Below, in pieces: positions 46,056 to 55,237 of a DNA stretch of 64,000 bases. The stretch is taken from contig NZ_CP100445.1 in assembly GCF_024227435.1 (NCBI RefSeq), positions 1,299,369-1,363,368 of the forward strand, in the 5' to 3' direction. A model generated the notes under the pieces. It was given only the letters and a program-made list of their open reading frames with translations. It was not told the DNA's origin and ran no database searches. The translations under genes and the position numbers were made by a program. Numbering within the stretch: position 1 is the stretch's first letter; the number at the start of each line of letters is the position of its first letter. Origin of the DNA: Natrinema caseinilyticum. Lineage in GTDB: Archaea > Halobacteriota > Halobacteria > Halobacteriales > Natrialbaceae.

Positions 46056-47036
46056 ATGACTCACGAAATCGCCGTCATTCCGGGCGACGGAATCGGACAG
46101 GAAGTGACACCGGCCGCGGTCGACGTCCTCGAGTCCCTCGAGATCGGCTTCGAATTCGTCGAGGCCGAGGCCGGCGACGCGGTCGAGGAGGCGACCGGCG
46201 AGGCGCTCCCGCAGGAGACGTACGACCTGGCGGCGTCGGCCGACGCGACGCTGTTCGGCGCAGCGGGCGATTCGGCCGCGGACGTCATCCTGCCGCTGCG
46301 AACGGCGGTCGACTCGTTCGTCAACGTCCGCCCGGCGAAGGCGTATCCGGGAATCGAGGCGGTGCGGCCCGAGACGGACCTGGTCTTCCTCAGAGAGAAT
46401 ACGGAAGGCGTCTACGCCGGACACGAGGACCGCCTGAGCGAGAACATCTCGACGCTGACGCGCGTGGTGACGGACTCGGCCTCCGAGCGACTGGCCGAGT
46501 TCGCCTGTGACTACGTCGACGGGAACGACCACGACGGCTTTACGATCGCCCACAAGGCGAACGTCATGCGCGAGACGGACGGCCGCTTTCGCGACACCGT
46601 CACGTCGGTCGCCGAGGACAACGGCGTCGAAACCGAGGAAGTGCTGATGGACGCCTTCGCGACGCACGTCTGTCTCGACCCCGACCAGTTCGACGTCGTC
46701 GTCTGTCCGAACCTCGCGGGCGACGTCCTCTCGGACCTCGCGGCGGGGCTCGTCGGCGGACTCGGTCTGCTCCCGTCGGCCAACATCGGCCCCGACCGCG
46801 GCCTGTTCGAACCGGTCCACGGCACCGCGCCCGACATCGCCGGCGAGAGCGTCGCGAACCCGGCTGCGACGATCCTCTCCGCCGCCATGATGCTCGAGTA
46901 CCTCGGCTACGACGACCAGGGGGCGGCCGTCACCGAGGCCGTCGAGTCGACGCTCGCCGAGGGTCCCCGCACGCCCGATCTGGGCGGCGACGCCTCGACC
47001 GAGGACGTGACTGAGGCGGTCATCGATCGGCTCTAG
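46056..47036 (+). CDS. leuB: 3-isopropylmalate dehydrogenase
   Basis: This 326-residue decarboxylating dehydrogenase starts [20 protein letters not shown] and has [34 protein letters not shown] and the NAD-loop [16 protein letters not shown]. It completes leucine-specific steps by forming 2-oxoisocaproate. It is 164 bases after the EamA gene and has its own ATG, so it may be transcribed separately. Confidence 0.93.
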   Translation: MTHEIAVIPGDGIGQEVTPAAVDVLESLEIGFEFVEAEAGDAVEEATGEALPQETYDLAASADATLFGAAGDSAADVILPLRTAVDSFVNVRPAKAYPGIEAVRPETDLVFLRENTEGVYAGHEDRLSENISTLTRVVTDSASERLAEFACDYVDGNDHDGFTIAHKANVMRETDGRFRDTVTSVAEDNGVETEEVLMDAFATHVCLDPDQFDVVVCPNLAGDVLSDLAAGLVGGLGLLPSANIGPDRGLFEPVHGTAPDIAGESVANPAATILSAAMMLEYLGYDDQGAAVTEAVESTLAEGPRTPDLGGDASTEDVTEAVIDRL

Positions 47037-47146
47037 GGCACCTTCTGATTCCAAATCGCCCGACATGAAACGGGCCGGGCACGGCCCGGTCTCGACCGGC
47101 GAGACACGGCCCGGGAGTTATCCGATCCCTCGTGGTACCAGGCGCA

Positions 47147-48256
47147 ATGCCTCGAGACGACACCCTCGCTGGCGTGGACTCGCGAATCGCCGACACTGAC
47201 CGGCTCCGGACGCATTTTCTCGAGTCGGGGGAGTCCGGTCGGACTGCTGACCGGGGCCAACCAGGTCGCGCCGATGACGGACGCGAGACGGTGGTCTTTC
47301 TCCACGGAAACGTCTCTTCCTCGCGGTTCTTCGAAGACGTACTGGTCGATCTCCCGGATCGTCACCGCGCGATCGCACCCGATCTCAGAGGGTACGGCGA
47401 TTCGGAGACGAAACCGGTCGATGCGACGAACGGGCTCGGCGACTTCGAAGGCGATTTGCACGCGTTCGTCGAGGCCCTCGACCTCGAGCGGCCGTTCGTC
47501 CTCGTCGGGTGGTCGAACGGGGGCGGCATCGCGATGCGATACGCGATCGACCATCCCGAAGCGGTCGCGGCGCTCGTCCTCGTCAATCCGCTCTCGCCGT
47601 ACGGGTTCGGCGGTACCAAAGACGTTCACGGAACGCCCTGCTTCGACGACTACGCCGGTTCCGGTGGTGGAACTGCAAACTGGGAGTTCGTCTCGGGTCT
47701 CGAGCACCGCGTTCGCGACGGCGCGACGGAGGCATCGCCGCGGAAAATCCTGCGAACCTACTACGTCGATCCGACGCACGACTTCGACGAGGACCGCGAG
47801 GAATCGTACCTCACCGGCATGCTCGATACGGCCACCGGCGACGAGAACTACCCGGGATCGACGACCGAGAGCGACAACTGGCCCGGCACGGCCCCCGGTG
47901 AAACCGGCGTGAACAACGCCATCTCGCCGAAGTACTGCACGCTCGAGGAGATAATCGACATAGACTCCGACCGCAAGCCGCCGATCACGTGGATTCGGGG
48001 CGACTCCGACCAGATCGTCTCGAACGCGTCCCTGTTCGACGTCGCCACGTTGGGTCGGATGGGCCACCTTCCGGACTGGCCCGGCGAGGACGTCTTCCCG
48101 CCGCAGCCGATGGTCGACCAGACCCGTGCGATCCTCGAGACCTACGCCGACCGCGGGGGGGAGTACGAGGAAATCGTCTTCGGGAACACCGGACACGCGC
48201 CCCACGTCGAAGTACCCGGCGAATTCAGAGAGCGGCTCGCGGAAGTTCTCGAGTGA
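47147..48256 (+). CDS. Alpha/beta hydrolase
   Basis: This 369-residue protein has the alpha/beta hydrolase oxyanion region TVVFLHGNVSSSRFF, the nucleophile elbow LVGWSNGGGIAMRY near residues 127-135 and a late His in GNTGHAPHVEVPGEF. An acidic residue in TWIRGDSDQIVSN could be the third member of the triad. The 60-residue insert between core strands forms a lid. The substrate is not predictable. The ATG at 47147 is preferred over a GTG at 47132. Confidence 0.88.
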   Translation: MPRDDTLAGVDSRIADTDRLRTHFLESGESGRTADRGQPGRADDGRETVVFLHGNVSSSRFFEDVLVDLPDRHRAIAPDLRGYGDSETKPVDATNGLGDFEGDLHAFVEALDLERPFVLVGWSNGGGIAMRYAIDHPEAVAALVLVNPLSPYGFGGTKDVHGTPCFDDYAGSGGGTANWEFVSGLEHRVRDGATEASPRKILRTYYVDPTHDFDEDREESYLTGMLDTATGDENYPGSTTESDNWPGTAPGETGVNNAISPKYCTLEEIIDIDSDRKPPITWIRGDSDQIVSNASLFDVATLGRMGHLPDWPGEDVFPPQPMVDQTRAILETYADRGGEYEEIVFGNTGHAPHVEVPGEFRERLAEVLE

Positions 48257-48363
48257 CCGCCGACGCTCCGATGTCTCCCGCCGTCGAAAGAGAACACGGT
48301 GCCGGTCGACGACCGACCGGACCGAAACGATGGCCGGGTCGGACGAGACGGCGATCGCCACCT

Positions 48364-49137
48364 TCAGGCGATGTCGAGCGATTCTCGATCGGCACCGGCG
48401 AGTTCGACCAGCGCGTCGGCCTCGAGGAGGTGACACTCACCCGGAACGACCAGCAGATGGAGTGGATCGCCGAACGTCCGCGTTGCGAGTTCGGTCATCG
48501 TCCCGGCTTCGACGAGCGGATCGGGACTGCCCGCGCGGGCGACGACGACACCGACGAGGTCGGGATACGCCTCGGCGAGGAGTTCGGCACCGACGTCGGC
48601 GGTCATGAACTCGTCCCGTTCGGCTTTGATATCGAGGTACACGACCGTGTGAAGGCCGGCAGATCGGTTGTCGTCGATCGTTTCGGTCACGCTCGCGGGG
48701 AGGCCGTCGGCACCGTGGGCGTAGGGAAACGGGAGGGTCGTCGCTTTGCCGAAGCGATAGTTCTGGAGCCCCGTCAGCGCGCTGGTGGCCGTTTGAGCGG
48801 TGACGCCGTGGAGTAGCCGCGTTTCGATACCGCGCTCGTGAGCCCGCAACCGGAGGTCGACGTGGGTCGTCGAGATCATCGTATCGCCGGCGGTCAGGAA
48901 GGCCACGTCTTCGGACTCGGCGGCCGCGAGGATGTCCTCGGGCCGCTGTTCGACACCCGCGCGGTCCCGCACCTCGACCTCGATGTCGTGGTAGGACTCG
49001 AGGTCGTCGACCGTCGTCCCGACGAGCGTACTGGTGTAGAACTCCGCGTAGACGCGGTCCGCCGCCCGGAGTGCGTCCCGGCCCTCGAGGGTGATCGATC
49101 GTTCGTCGTAGAGCCCGAGGCCGATGAAGGTGAGCAT
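48364..49137 (-). CDS. dphB: Diphthine synthase
   Basis: This 257-residue SAM-dependent methyltransferase starts MLTFIGLGLYDERSITLEGR, the classic DphB/Dph5 N-terminus, and has VAFLTAGDTMISTTHVDLR and VVARAGSPDP. It methylates the modified histidine of elongation factor 2 during diphthamide synthesis. The start at 49137 excludes a 45-residue basic extension. It is in a minus-strand run with the Rieske gene but 131 bases apart. Confidence 0.95.
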   Translation of the reverse strand: MLTFIGLGLYDERSITLEGRDALRAADRVYAEFYTSTLVGTTVDDLESYHDIEVEVRDRAGVEQRPEDILAAAESEDVAFLTAGDTMISTTHVDLRLRAHERGIETRLLHGVTAQTATSALTGLQNYRFGKATTLPFPYAHGADGLPASVTETIDDNRSAGLHTVVYLDIKAERDEFMTADVGAELLAEAYPDLVGVVVARAGSPDPLVEAGTMTELATRTFGDPLHLLVVPGECHLLEADALVELAGADRESLDIA

Positions 49138-49268
49138 GGCCGTGATACTCGCACCACCGGGAATACGCTTTCGAGACGGATCGTCCCTCACTCGGACTCG
49201 AGACGGCCCGTCGAACCGTGTGGCGACCGCGGCTGCGATCGCGTCGGGCGACGCGCCGGGGGACTCGA

Positions 49269-49685
49269 TCAAAACCCGATGTGCGAGGTCGATTCGGGAC
49301 CCTCGTCGTCTCCGTCGTCGATACCGCCCTCGTGGGCGAAACTCACGTCGTCGTCGGTGAGATAGACGACGTCGTCGTCCACGGTCACGTCGACGGACGG
49401 GAGCGTCGTGTCGGCCGCCTCACCGTTGTCGCAGTAGCCCGAACAGGAGTCGAACAGCGAGCCGTGTTTCGGGCAGACGATCTGGCCGTCGCGCATCGCC
49501 GCGCCGCGACCGGTGTCGAACCGCTGTGCTTCGTGCGTACAGCGATTGATCCACGCTTCGACGCCGTCATCACAGGGCACGAGGAGGACTTCGTCCGGTT
49601 CGCCATACTCGTCTCGGATCGTGAACAACCACGATCGGTCCTCGTGAACCGTCTCGACGGTCGTAAGCTCCGTTCGCTCCGTCAT
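49269..49685 (-). CDS. Rieske [2Fe-2S] protein
   Basis: This 138-residue soluble protein has both Rieske boxes, RCTHEAQRFD and VCPKHGSLFDSCSGYC, with C-x-H and C-x2-H ligands and nearby extra cysteines. It has no membrane helix or signal, so it acts as a cytosolic electron carrier or as part of a redox enzyme. The acidic C-terminal tail is halophile-like. Confidence 0.92.
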   Translation of the reverse strand: MTERTELTTVETVHEDRSWLFTIRDEYGEPDEVLLVPCDDGVEAWINRCTHEAQRFDTGRGAAMRDGQIVCPKHGSLFDSCSGYCDNGEAADTTLPSVDVTVDDDVVYLTDDDVSFAHEGGIDDGDDEGPESTSHIGF

Positions 49686-49758
49686 CTCCCCACGGTAGAC
49701 GCGCCGAACGGAAAACGCTCCCGACGAGCGTTTCGTCGGCCGTCGACGTTGGGCGCCC

Positions 49759-50610
49759 CTAGAGAACGAACGCGACGGGGAGGGCCGGCCGAGCGACGAG
49801 GACGAGGACCCCGGCGAAGATCGAGACGAGACCGGTTCCGACCGCGAGCTCTTCGCCCCAGGTCGGGAGTCGCTCGATCGTCACCACTCCGGTCAGTGCG
49901 ACCATCCAGACGAGATTCATCTCACCGAAGAACACCATCACCAGGAAGAAGACGCCGAAACAGGTGAGGACGCACCGCACTCCGTGGTCGAGGCCCCTTC
50001 TGACCGCCCGTCGCGGCCCATCCACGTGCGGGGCGACCGATTCACAGCACGTCCGCAGGAGCGACCGTTTGAACCGCGAGAGCTGGTAGAGCCCGGTGCA
50101 AACGAGGGCACCCCCGATGACCAAGTGCGTGTACTCCCGGGTGAATCCGTAAATACCGCCGGGCAGGACCGCATTGGAGAGCAGGGGGACGAACGCGGAG
50201 ACCAGCCAGACGGCGTAATAGCTGACGAGAAACGACGCGAGCGCCCGGATCGCGCCGGTCGTCGATCCCCGATAGGCGGCGGCGTACTCCCGCGTGAAGC
50301 GCGTCATCGCCGGCTGCATCATCGCCCACATCATCACGCCCCACGTGATCGCGTATCCGACGACGGCCTCGAGCGTCCCCGCGTGGAAGACGGCCCGTTC
50401 GATCGCCCCGGGTGCCGCCATCGGTATCTCCGCCGTCATCATCAGCCACTTCATTCCCGGCATGGGGACGTGACCGCCGTACAGGAGCGCCCACCAGACG
50501 ACGTCGAGACCGAGCATGGCGGCGACGACGGCGGTCGTTCGATCGGGATCGACCGAGAGGCGGTCCGTCGCACCCTCGAGCGCAGATCGAAGTCGAAGCG
50601 ATGGGGTCAT
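49759..50610 (-). CDS. DUF2182 membrane protein
   Basis: This 283-residue protein has six to seven membrane helices and methionine-rich segments (GMKWLMMTAEIPMAAPG, ITWGVMMWAMMQPAMTRF, HGVRCVLTCFGVFFLVMVFF) matching DUF2182, a predicted metal-binding membrane family. The start at 50610 (MTPSLRLRSALEGATD) excludes a basic extension. It lies 100 bases downstream of a heavy-metal-associated protein gene on the same strand, so a copper-handling role is plausible. Confidence 0.85.
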   Translation of the reverse strand: MTPSLRLRSALEGATDRLSVDPDRTTAVVAAMLGLDVVWWALLYGGHVPMPGMKWLMMTAEIPMAAPGAIERAVFHAGTLEAVVGYAITWGVMMWAMMQPAMTRFTREYAAAYRGSTTGAIRALASFLVSYYAVWLVSAFVPLLSNAVLPGGIYGFTREYTHLVIGGALVCTGLYQLSRFKRSLLRTCCESVAPHVDGPRRAVRRGLDHGVRCVLTCFGVFFLVMVFFGEMNLVWMVALTGVVTIERLPTWGEELAVGTGLVSIFAGVLVLVARPALPVAFVL

Positions 50611-50710
50611 CGGCGGATCCCCCGTTCTCGAACGCGGCCAGTCGACCGTGCTCCGGTGTTCGATGGGATCATATCGTTCTGCAAGAGCAGTGAAGTGGAT
50701 CCGGTCGGCA

Positions 50711-50914
50711 CTATTCGAGCACGTCGTACCCGGCTTCCTCGATCGCGTCCCGAACACGAGATTCGGCCCACGGGTCGCCGTGGACGGTCACGCGTCCGTC
50801 AGCAGCGTCGGCATCGACTTTTCCGACGCCAGCGAGGGGCGACACCGCGCCGGTGATAACTATCTCACAGCCTTCGCACGTCATACCAGGAACCGATAGC
50901 GTGTATTCGTCCAT
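50711..50914 (-). CDS. Heavy-metal-associated (HMA) domain protein
   Basis: This 67-residue protein is a single HMA domain with the metal site GMTCEGCE at residues 10-17 and a beta-alpha-beta-beta-alpha-beta layout (VGKVDADAADGRVTVHG). It resembles copper chaperone CopZ. No copper ATPase lies nearby; the DUF2182 gene downstream may be its partner. Confidence 0.9.
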   Translation of the reverse strand: MDEYTLSVPGMTCEGCEIVITGAVSPLAGVGKVDADAADGRVTVHGDPWAESRVRDAIEEAGYDVLE

Positions 50915-51147
50915 GCTGCAACCGGACGACGGGTCGACGGAACATAAATTGACTAAATACTGATATTTTGTGGAAGAAACGGTGCAGAAGACTATACCCT
51001 GGACCCCACCGGTTCCGAATCGGCCGCTGTGCTCGCCTCCCGATTCCGACAGGAGCGTATTCCGGATAGCTACCCTCAGCGTCTCCGGAGACGGGACCCC
51101 CACCACGGAAGCGTCAGCGTTACGGCGACTCGTCCGCCAATTCGTGT

Positions 51148-52143
51148 ATGGAAGTGCCGTGCGTCCGCGTCGCGCTCGAGGACGGGGAAGCGACGCGAAC
51201 GACGCTCGCCGACGCGGATCTGATCGACGATCGGTACGAGATCGCCGTCGAGGACGGCCGACTCTACATCCCGGTGACGGACCCCGAGACCGTGCGAACG
51301 GTCCACGACCTCGACGACGGCGAAATTGTCTCGCGGGCGGTCGCCGAGCGAGACACGCAGACGACGCCTGCGGACCTTCTCGCGTTCGAACCCTCCTACG
51401 AGCGACTCGGGGAGGCTGCACTCATCGACGAGGACGATTCCGAACGCGCTCGAGCGATCGCGAACGCCATCCTCGAATCGGATCTCCCCGTCGACACGGT
51501 GCTGAACAAGGCCTCGAAGGTCAAAGGCGAGACGCGCGTGCGCGACTGGGAGCTTCTCGCTGGCGAAACGACCGAGGTCGTTCACCGAGAATACGGCTGT
51601 GAGTTCGCACTCGATCTCGCGGCGGTGTACTTTTCGCCGCGGCTCGCGACCGAGCGCCACCGGGTCACGGAGCAGGTCGAGGCGGGCGAACGCGCCTTCG
51701 ACATGTTCGCGGGCGTGGGCCCCTTCGTGATCCCGTTCGCGAAACGCGGCGCGGAGTGCGTCGGCGTGGACATCAACCCCGAGGCGATCGCGTACCTGCG
51801 CGAGAACGCGCGCCGAAACGGGGTTGCAGACCGCGTCACCGCCGTCAACGGAGACGTCCGCGACCTCGCAGACGAGTACGGCGGCCGGGCCGACCGGCTC
51901 GTGATGAACCTTCCCCACAGCGCCGACGAATTCCTCGAGTCGGCCGTGACCATCGCCGGCGACGACTGCGTCCTCCACTATTACGACATCCAACACGAGG
52001 ACGACCCCTTCGGACCGGGCGAGCGCGCGATCCGCGCGGCCGCAGAACCCGAGTACGTCGTCGACGTCGAGACCCGTCACACCGTCCGATCGTACGCCCC
52101 TCACGAGTTGAACGTCTGTCTCGACGTGCGACTCGAGCGATGA
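51148..52143 (+). CDS. tRNA (guanine37-N1)-methyltransferase, Trm5 family
   Basis: This 331-residue class I SAM methyltransferase has the Trm5 layout: an N-terminal domain with TVLNKASKVKGETRVRDWEL, FALDLAAVYFSPRLATERHR, motif I FDMFAGVGPFVIPFAK and the catalytic loop VMNLPHSADEF (normally NxPP-like). It adds the N1-methyl group of tRNA position 37, needed to avoid frameshifts. It is followed by the tRNA-Thr gene 130 bases later. Confidence 0.9.
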   Translation: MEVPCVRVALEDGEATRTTLADADLIDDRYEIAVEDGRLYIPVTDPETVRTVHDLDDGEIVSRAVAERDTQTTPADLLAFEPSYERLGEAALIDEDDSERARAIANAILESDLPVDTVLNKASKVKGETRVRDWELLAGETTEVVHREYGCEFALDLAAVYFSPRLATERHRVTEQVEAGERAFDMFAGVGPFVIPFAKRGAECVGVDINPEAIAYLRENARRNGVADRVTAVNGDVRDLADEYGGRADRLVMNLPHSADEFLESAVTIAGDDCVLHYYDIQHEDDPFGPGERAIRAAAEPEYVVDVETRHTVRSYAPHELNVCLDVRLER

Positions 52144-52273
52144 TCCGTCGATTCGGCTCGGCTCGAGATTCCGTCGGCGCGGCAGTCGCGGTTCGATACT
52201 GGGACCCCTTCACACGAGCGCCTCGATTCGCAATCCTTATGCCCGGTATCGGCCCTACAAATAAACGCACGGC

Positions 52274-52347
52274 GCCGGTGTAGCTCAGACTGGCAGAGCG
52301 AATCCTTCGTAAGGATTAGGTCGAGGGTTCAAATCCCTCCACCGGCT
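52274..52347 (+). tRNA. tRNA-Thr (anticodon CGT)
   Basis: All arms fold: acceptor GCCGGTG/CACCGGC, D arm with GCTC/GAGC, anticodon stem AATCC/GGATT with loop TTCGTAA giving anticodon CGT (reads ACG), and T arm GAGGG-TTCAAAT-CCCTC. The 3' CCA is not encoded. No intron is seen. The island downstream begins directly after its 3' end. Confidence 0.95.
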
Positions 52348-53064
52348 CCTACCAAATTACTTATAATCCCATGGCCAAGGGTCGGACCACCCCGGCACCT
52401 GCGATGGGTTTTCCAATCCCTGTAGTACCCCCAGGAGATGTCATAAACCGGCTGTCGCGATAGTAAGTGGAGGTGCCGCGGCATGATCGGGCGTCGGTCA
52501 GTGCATTTTCTCGACACCCAATGCACAGGAGTTCGGGGCCTCCGTTCGCGACCAGATGAACGAGCAGGTGTTCGATTCTGACGATTATCCGGGGAAATAC
52601 GAGATCACACTCGGAGGTGTGCAGGACGAGAGTAGCGGCCCGCTCTTGTCGCACAAAGTGGGTGCTGATCTCGAGGCACAGGGCATTCTGTTCGAGACTG
52701 CACGGCCAGGACGACCCTTTCCGATCGTATTGCGTGGACTCGAACGGCTGTTGTGCTGGCTCTCGATGCGCTCGGTCTCGAGTTCGAGGAATCGATCGCT
52801 CTCGTAGAGTGACGACCAATTCAAGGGATGTCTGGGCTGGCACCGGGTCGTGATCGACCAGACACACCTGACCGGACATCTCAGCCCACATCTGGAACGC
52901 CGAGGCTGGGTAGCATAAGTCGAGTCTCGAGACCAGTGGCGGCAGTGGAATCTGGAATAACGATGACTTCAGTCTGTGGACAAACGACCATGCTAAGGTT
53001 TATCTAGGCTATCTCCATCTGATCGAGTTGGATGACTACACTGTCGGGAGAGATCTGTGATTCA
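52348..53064. other. Degraded region next to tRNA-Thr
   Basis: This segment has stop-interrupted frames and lower G+C than the surroundings. One frame from 52556 (MNEQVFDSDDYPGKYEITLG, then GVQDESSGPLLSHK) looks like real protein for about 50 residues, then becomes basic and low quality, so it is probably a gene relic. No family is recognised. No repeat of the tRNA 3' end was found by eye. Confidence 0.45.
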
Positions 53065-53373
53065 TTATTCGTCGTTTCTGGGAAGGTCAATAGAGAATGG
53101 GGGATCATCGAGATTAACAAAGTTGCTCCAATTGTAGTGATCTGATGTTTGTGTAATTACGTACGCCGTGGATTCAGTGACTTCGAAGACAATAACGACT
53201 CGTTTGGGAGGACCTGTGTGAGTTGGTTTGATTGTCCGCAGATAGAACATCCCGTCTTCCCGCTGAAAAAGCGTCCCATCGAGGGTATCCAGCTTTTCAC
53301 GAATTGCCGCAGGCCCATAATACCGGCCGACTTTTGACTGAGCCCGGAAGGATATCTCGACGTCTCCAATCAT
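53065..53373 (-). CDS. Orphan hypothetical protein in island
   Basis: This 102-residue protein (MIGDVEISFRAQSKVGRYYG start) is less acidic and AT-richer than neighbours. Its central part reads GTLFQREDGMFYLRTIKPTH and later VVIVFEVTESTAYVITQTSD, suggesting beta strands. It recalls small orphan or toxin-like proteins of mobile elements, but no family is recognised. Start ATG at 53373. Confidence 0.6.
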   Translation of the reverse strand: MIGDVEISFRAQSKVGRYYGPAAIREKLDTLDGTLFQREDGMFYLRTIKPTHTGPPKRVVIVFEVTESTAYVITQTSDHYNWSNFVNLDDPPFSIDLPRNDE

Positions 53374-53749
53374 CACTCAGTGTTGGTTCAGAGGGAGCTA
53401 ACTGGTATAATCTCTCACCAAATATTCAATAATAACTCATCATGAATTGAATTCCCCCGCCATCCCTGACTTTCGGGGAGGGTGATATCAACCTATTGGC
53501 CAACGAACACTGGCCAAAAATACCAATAGTTATTACCACAAATAATTTTGATACCTCCGATGCCCGAAGCCCATACGGAGGTGCTACCCCACATGCTTTC
53601 CCCCTTTCACTATCTACCCAGATGTTTCGGTAACGACCCAATCAGGGACTCGTGGCAGAATGAACCCTCCCTCCTGCGTGAAATCAGATATCGGAAGTTT
53701 CGGAACCCGCCCTCGAACAGTTAACTCTTCAGACAATCCAGTCGGGGAT
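53374..53749. other. AT-rich non-coding segment with inverted repeat
   Basis: This gap is AT-rich. CCCCGCCATCCCTGACTTTC followed by GGGGAGGG (about 53454-53484) can form an imperfect hairpin like a subterminal transposon end. No gene is supported. Confidence 0.35.
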
Positions 53750-53983
53750 ATGGGTAGGAACACAGACATCGTATCGTCGATCGACCAGATCCCCGACCTT
53801 CCGTCCCTCGAGGAAGGTATCACGCTCCTGGAATCATCCTCACGAGGAGTGTTCCATGCACTCGTCGTCGACCAGCTCCTCCTCGAGCGACCGGAAACGG
53901 CGTGGTGGATCGACACGCATGGCCACGCACAGACCGCGCCGCTTGCAGACGTCGCACCGAGTCGGCGCGCTATCGACAGTTGA
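53750..53983 (+). pseudogene. Truncated RecA-superfamily-like N-terminus
   Basis: A 77-residue frame starts MGRNTDIVSSIDQIPDLPSL and continues with GITLLESSSRGVFHALVVDQ. It resembles the N-terminal strand-loop region of haloarchaeal plasmid-type RecA/KaiC-like proteins, which I recall from memory. The frame ends at a TGA right after LADVAPSRRAIDS, far too short for such a protein, and no continuation was found. TTAACTCTT about 30 bases upstream may be its promoter. Confidence 0.5.
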
Positions 53984-54144
53984 CTCGGTTGCCGTCTTGT
54001 GCTGACGGTCGTGCTGAACGTATGCTCTGTATCTTGCACATTGCTTTTGACAGCGGCTCGGTAGCTCGTTGTGTCCCTGCGAGATACAATGCGCACCTGA
54101 AACACAGTGCGAAGTAGCAGGTGCGAACGTACCGATGTCCTCGA

Positions 54145-54366
54145 TTAGCAACAACCGCTTTCGTCGGGATTCCACTCACACGCATCGCCCGTCGTAAGGC
54201 TGTTCTCGTCTATGTGTGCCGAGAGGCAGGCATAGTTACAGAAGTACACGGGCGATCTACAATCGTCGTCACAGTCACGTACACAGATTGGGTCGTGGTC
54301 GAAGATACGCGACTCACAGTAGGCACACTCCTCGTCTGCGTCAGGTGTTGCAACGGTCGTGGACAT
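54145..54366 (-). CDS. Small Zn-finger protein (DUF7576-like)
   Basis: This 73-residue protein has paired cysteines CAYCESRIFDHDP, CVRDCDDDC and FCNYACLSAH, consistent with one or two small zinc sites, and ends CEWNPDESGCC. Haloarchaeal small zinc-finger proteins of the DUF7576 type share this layout. I chose the ATG at 54366 (MSTTVATPDADEE) because upstream codons are unlike it. A nucleic-acid or protein-binding role is possible. Confidence 0.7.
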   Translation of the reverse strand: MSTTVATPDADEECAYCESRIFDHDPICVRDCDDDCRSPVYFCNYACLSAHIDENSLTTGDACEWNPDESGCC

Positions 54367-54645
54367 ACCTGTGCTATGAGATAGGGCACCGAAAGCGTTC
54401 CGTGAAGATTCCCACAAACTCCCAAATTAGTCTCCGTTTCAGTTTTCAGTTGGGGACGAAGGTTCCACACCCACACCAGATGATAGGCTGGTCGACCTCC
54501 TCTGCAATGCGCTCAGCAGCTATCTTTCCCTACTCGAGTACACCGATTTCTGAAATAAGCATTCGATGGTTTGGGTCCTCTATAAAGCGATCTCACCACT
54601 ATCCCTCGTTTCGAAAGTATCGGAGATTAGGTTCCGCAACTTATT

Positions 54646-54960
54646 GTGGCACAGCCAAACAGTCGGGATATAATACAAGATGGATGGGTGTCCGATGACC
54701 AATATGCGACGCCAATCCTCGATCGACACGATGAACTCACTTCCATATCGAAAGTCCTCGAGCCAGCCCTGTACGACAACCGCACCGGTGACGTCTCGAG
54801 TCACGGCCCTCGCGGGGTCGAGAAGACAGCGTCGGTTCGGTGGATGCTCCGCGACCGCCGTCGACGCGCGTCCGTGAACGCGGCGATAATCACGTCTTCG
54901 GACAAGGCGGGCTTCGACATCGTCCACGGGGCGATCGACACGTATCTCGAGGAACTCTAA
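54646..54960 (+). pseudogene. Truncated Orc1/Cdc6 replication initiator
   Basis: The 104-residue frame reads GWVSDDQYATPILDRHDELT, then KVLEPALYDNRTGD and a Walker A-like GPRGVEKTASVRWMLRD. Orc1/Cdc6 proteins have GPRGVGKT or similar there, so a conserved glycine is Glu here. The frame ends after HGAIDTYLEEL with a TAA, while full proteins are near 400 residues. It is a non-functional relic, probably of a plasmid or viral initiator. No origin repeats were found beside it. Confidence 0.72.
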
Positions 54961-55237
54961 CGGTGTGATACGATATTCATCTGAACGTGCTGTGAGGAAG
55001 TGGCCGTGCCTTTATGTCTCTGGGTGGTGGCATCGAATCATACCCTCCGAATCAAACTCGATCAGCTCGGTTTAGTACTCTCGGAGGGAGATGAAGCCGC
55101 TATCCCGGTCGAGGGTCGCACTGGCACGGCCCATGCCCCCCGTCGAAGAGTGGGAAACCTCCCGACGTGGGACAACCGGTCTATGACTGGTAACCCCACG
55201 ACTGTAGTCGTGGGGGGATGTCGGTGTCCTGAAAACC
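54961..55237 (+). mobile_element. Solitary IS1341-type right end
   Basis: A hairpin CCCCACGACTGTAGTCGTGGGG at 55194-55215 followed by GGATGTC is the right-end type seen at 36014-36033. The preceding 200 bases have the pattern of a tnpB 3' end and omega RNA region but no gene. The transposase part of the element has been lost. Confidence 0.65.

Noticed and set aside
47071-47090. GC-rich hairpin after leuB as a terminator
   Set aside because: The CCGGGC/GCCCGG stem lacks a following T-run, which haloarchaeal termination normally uses.
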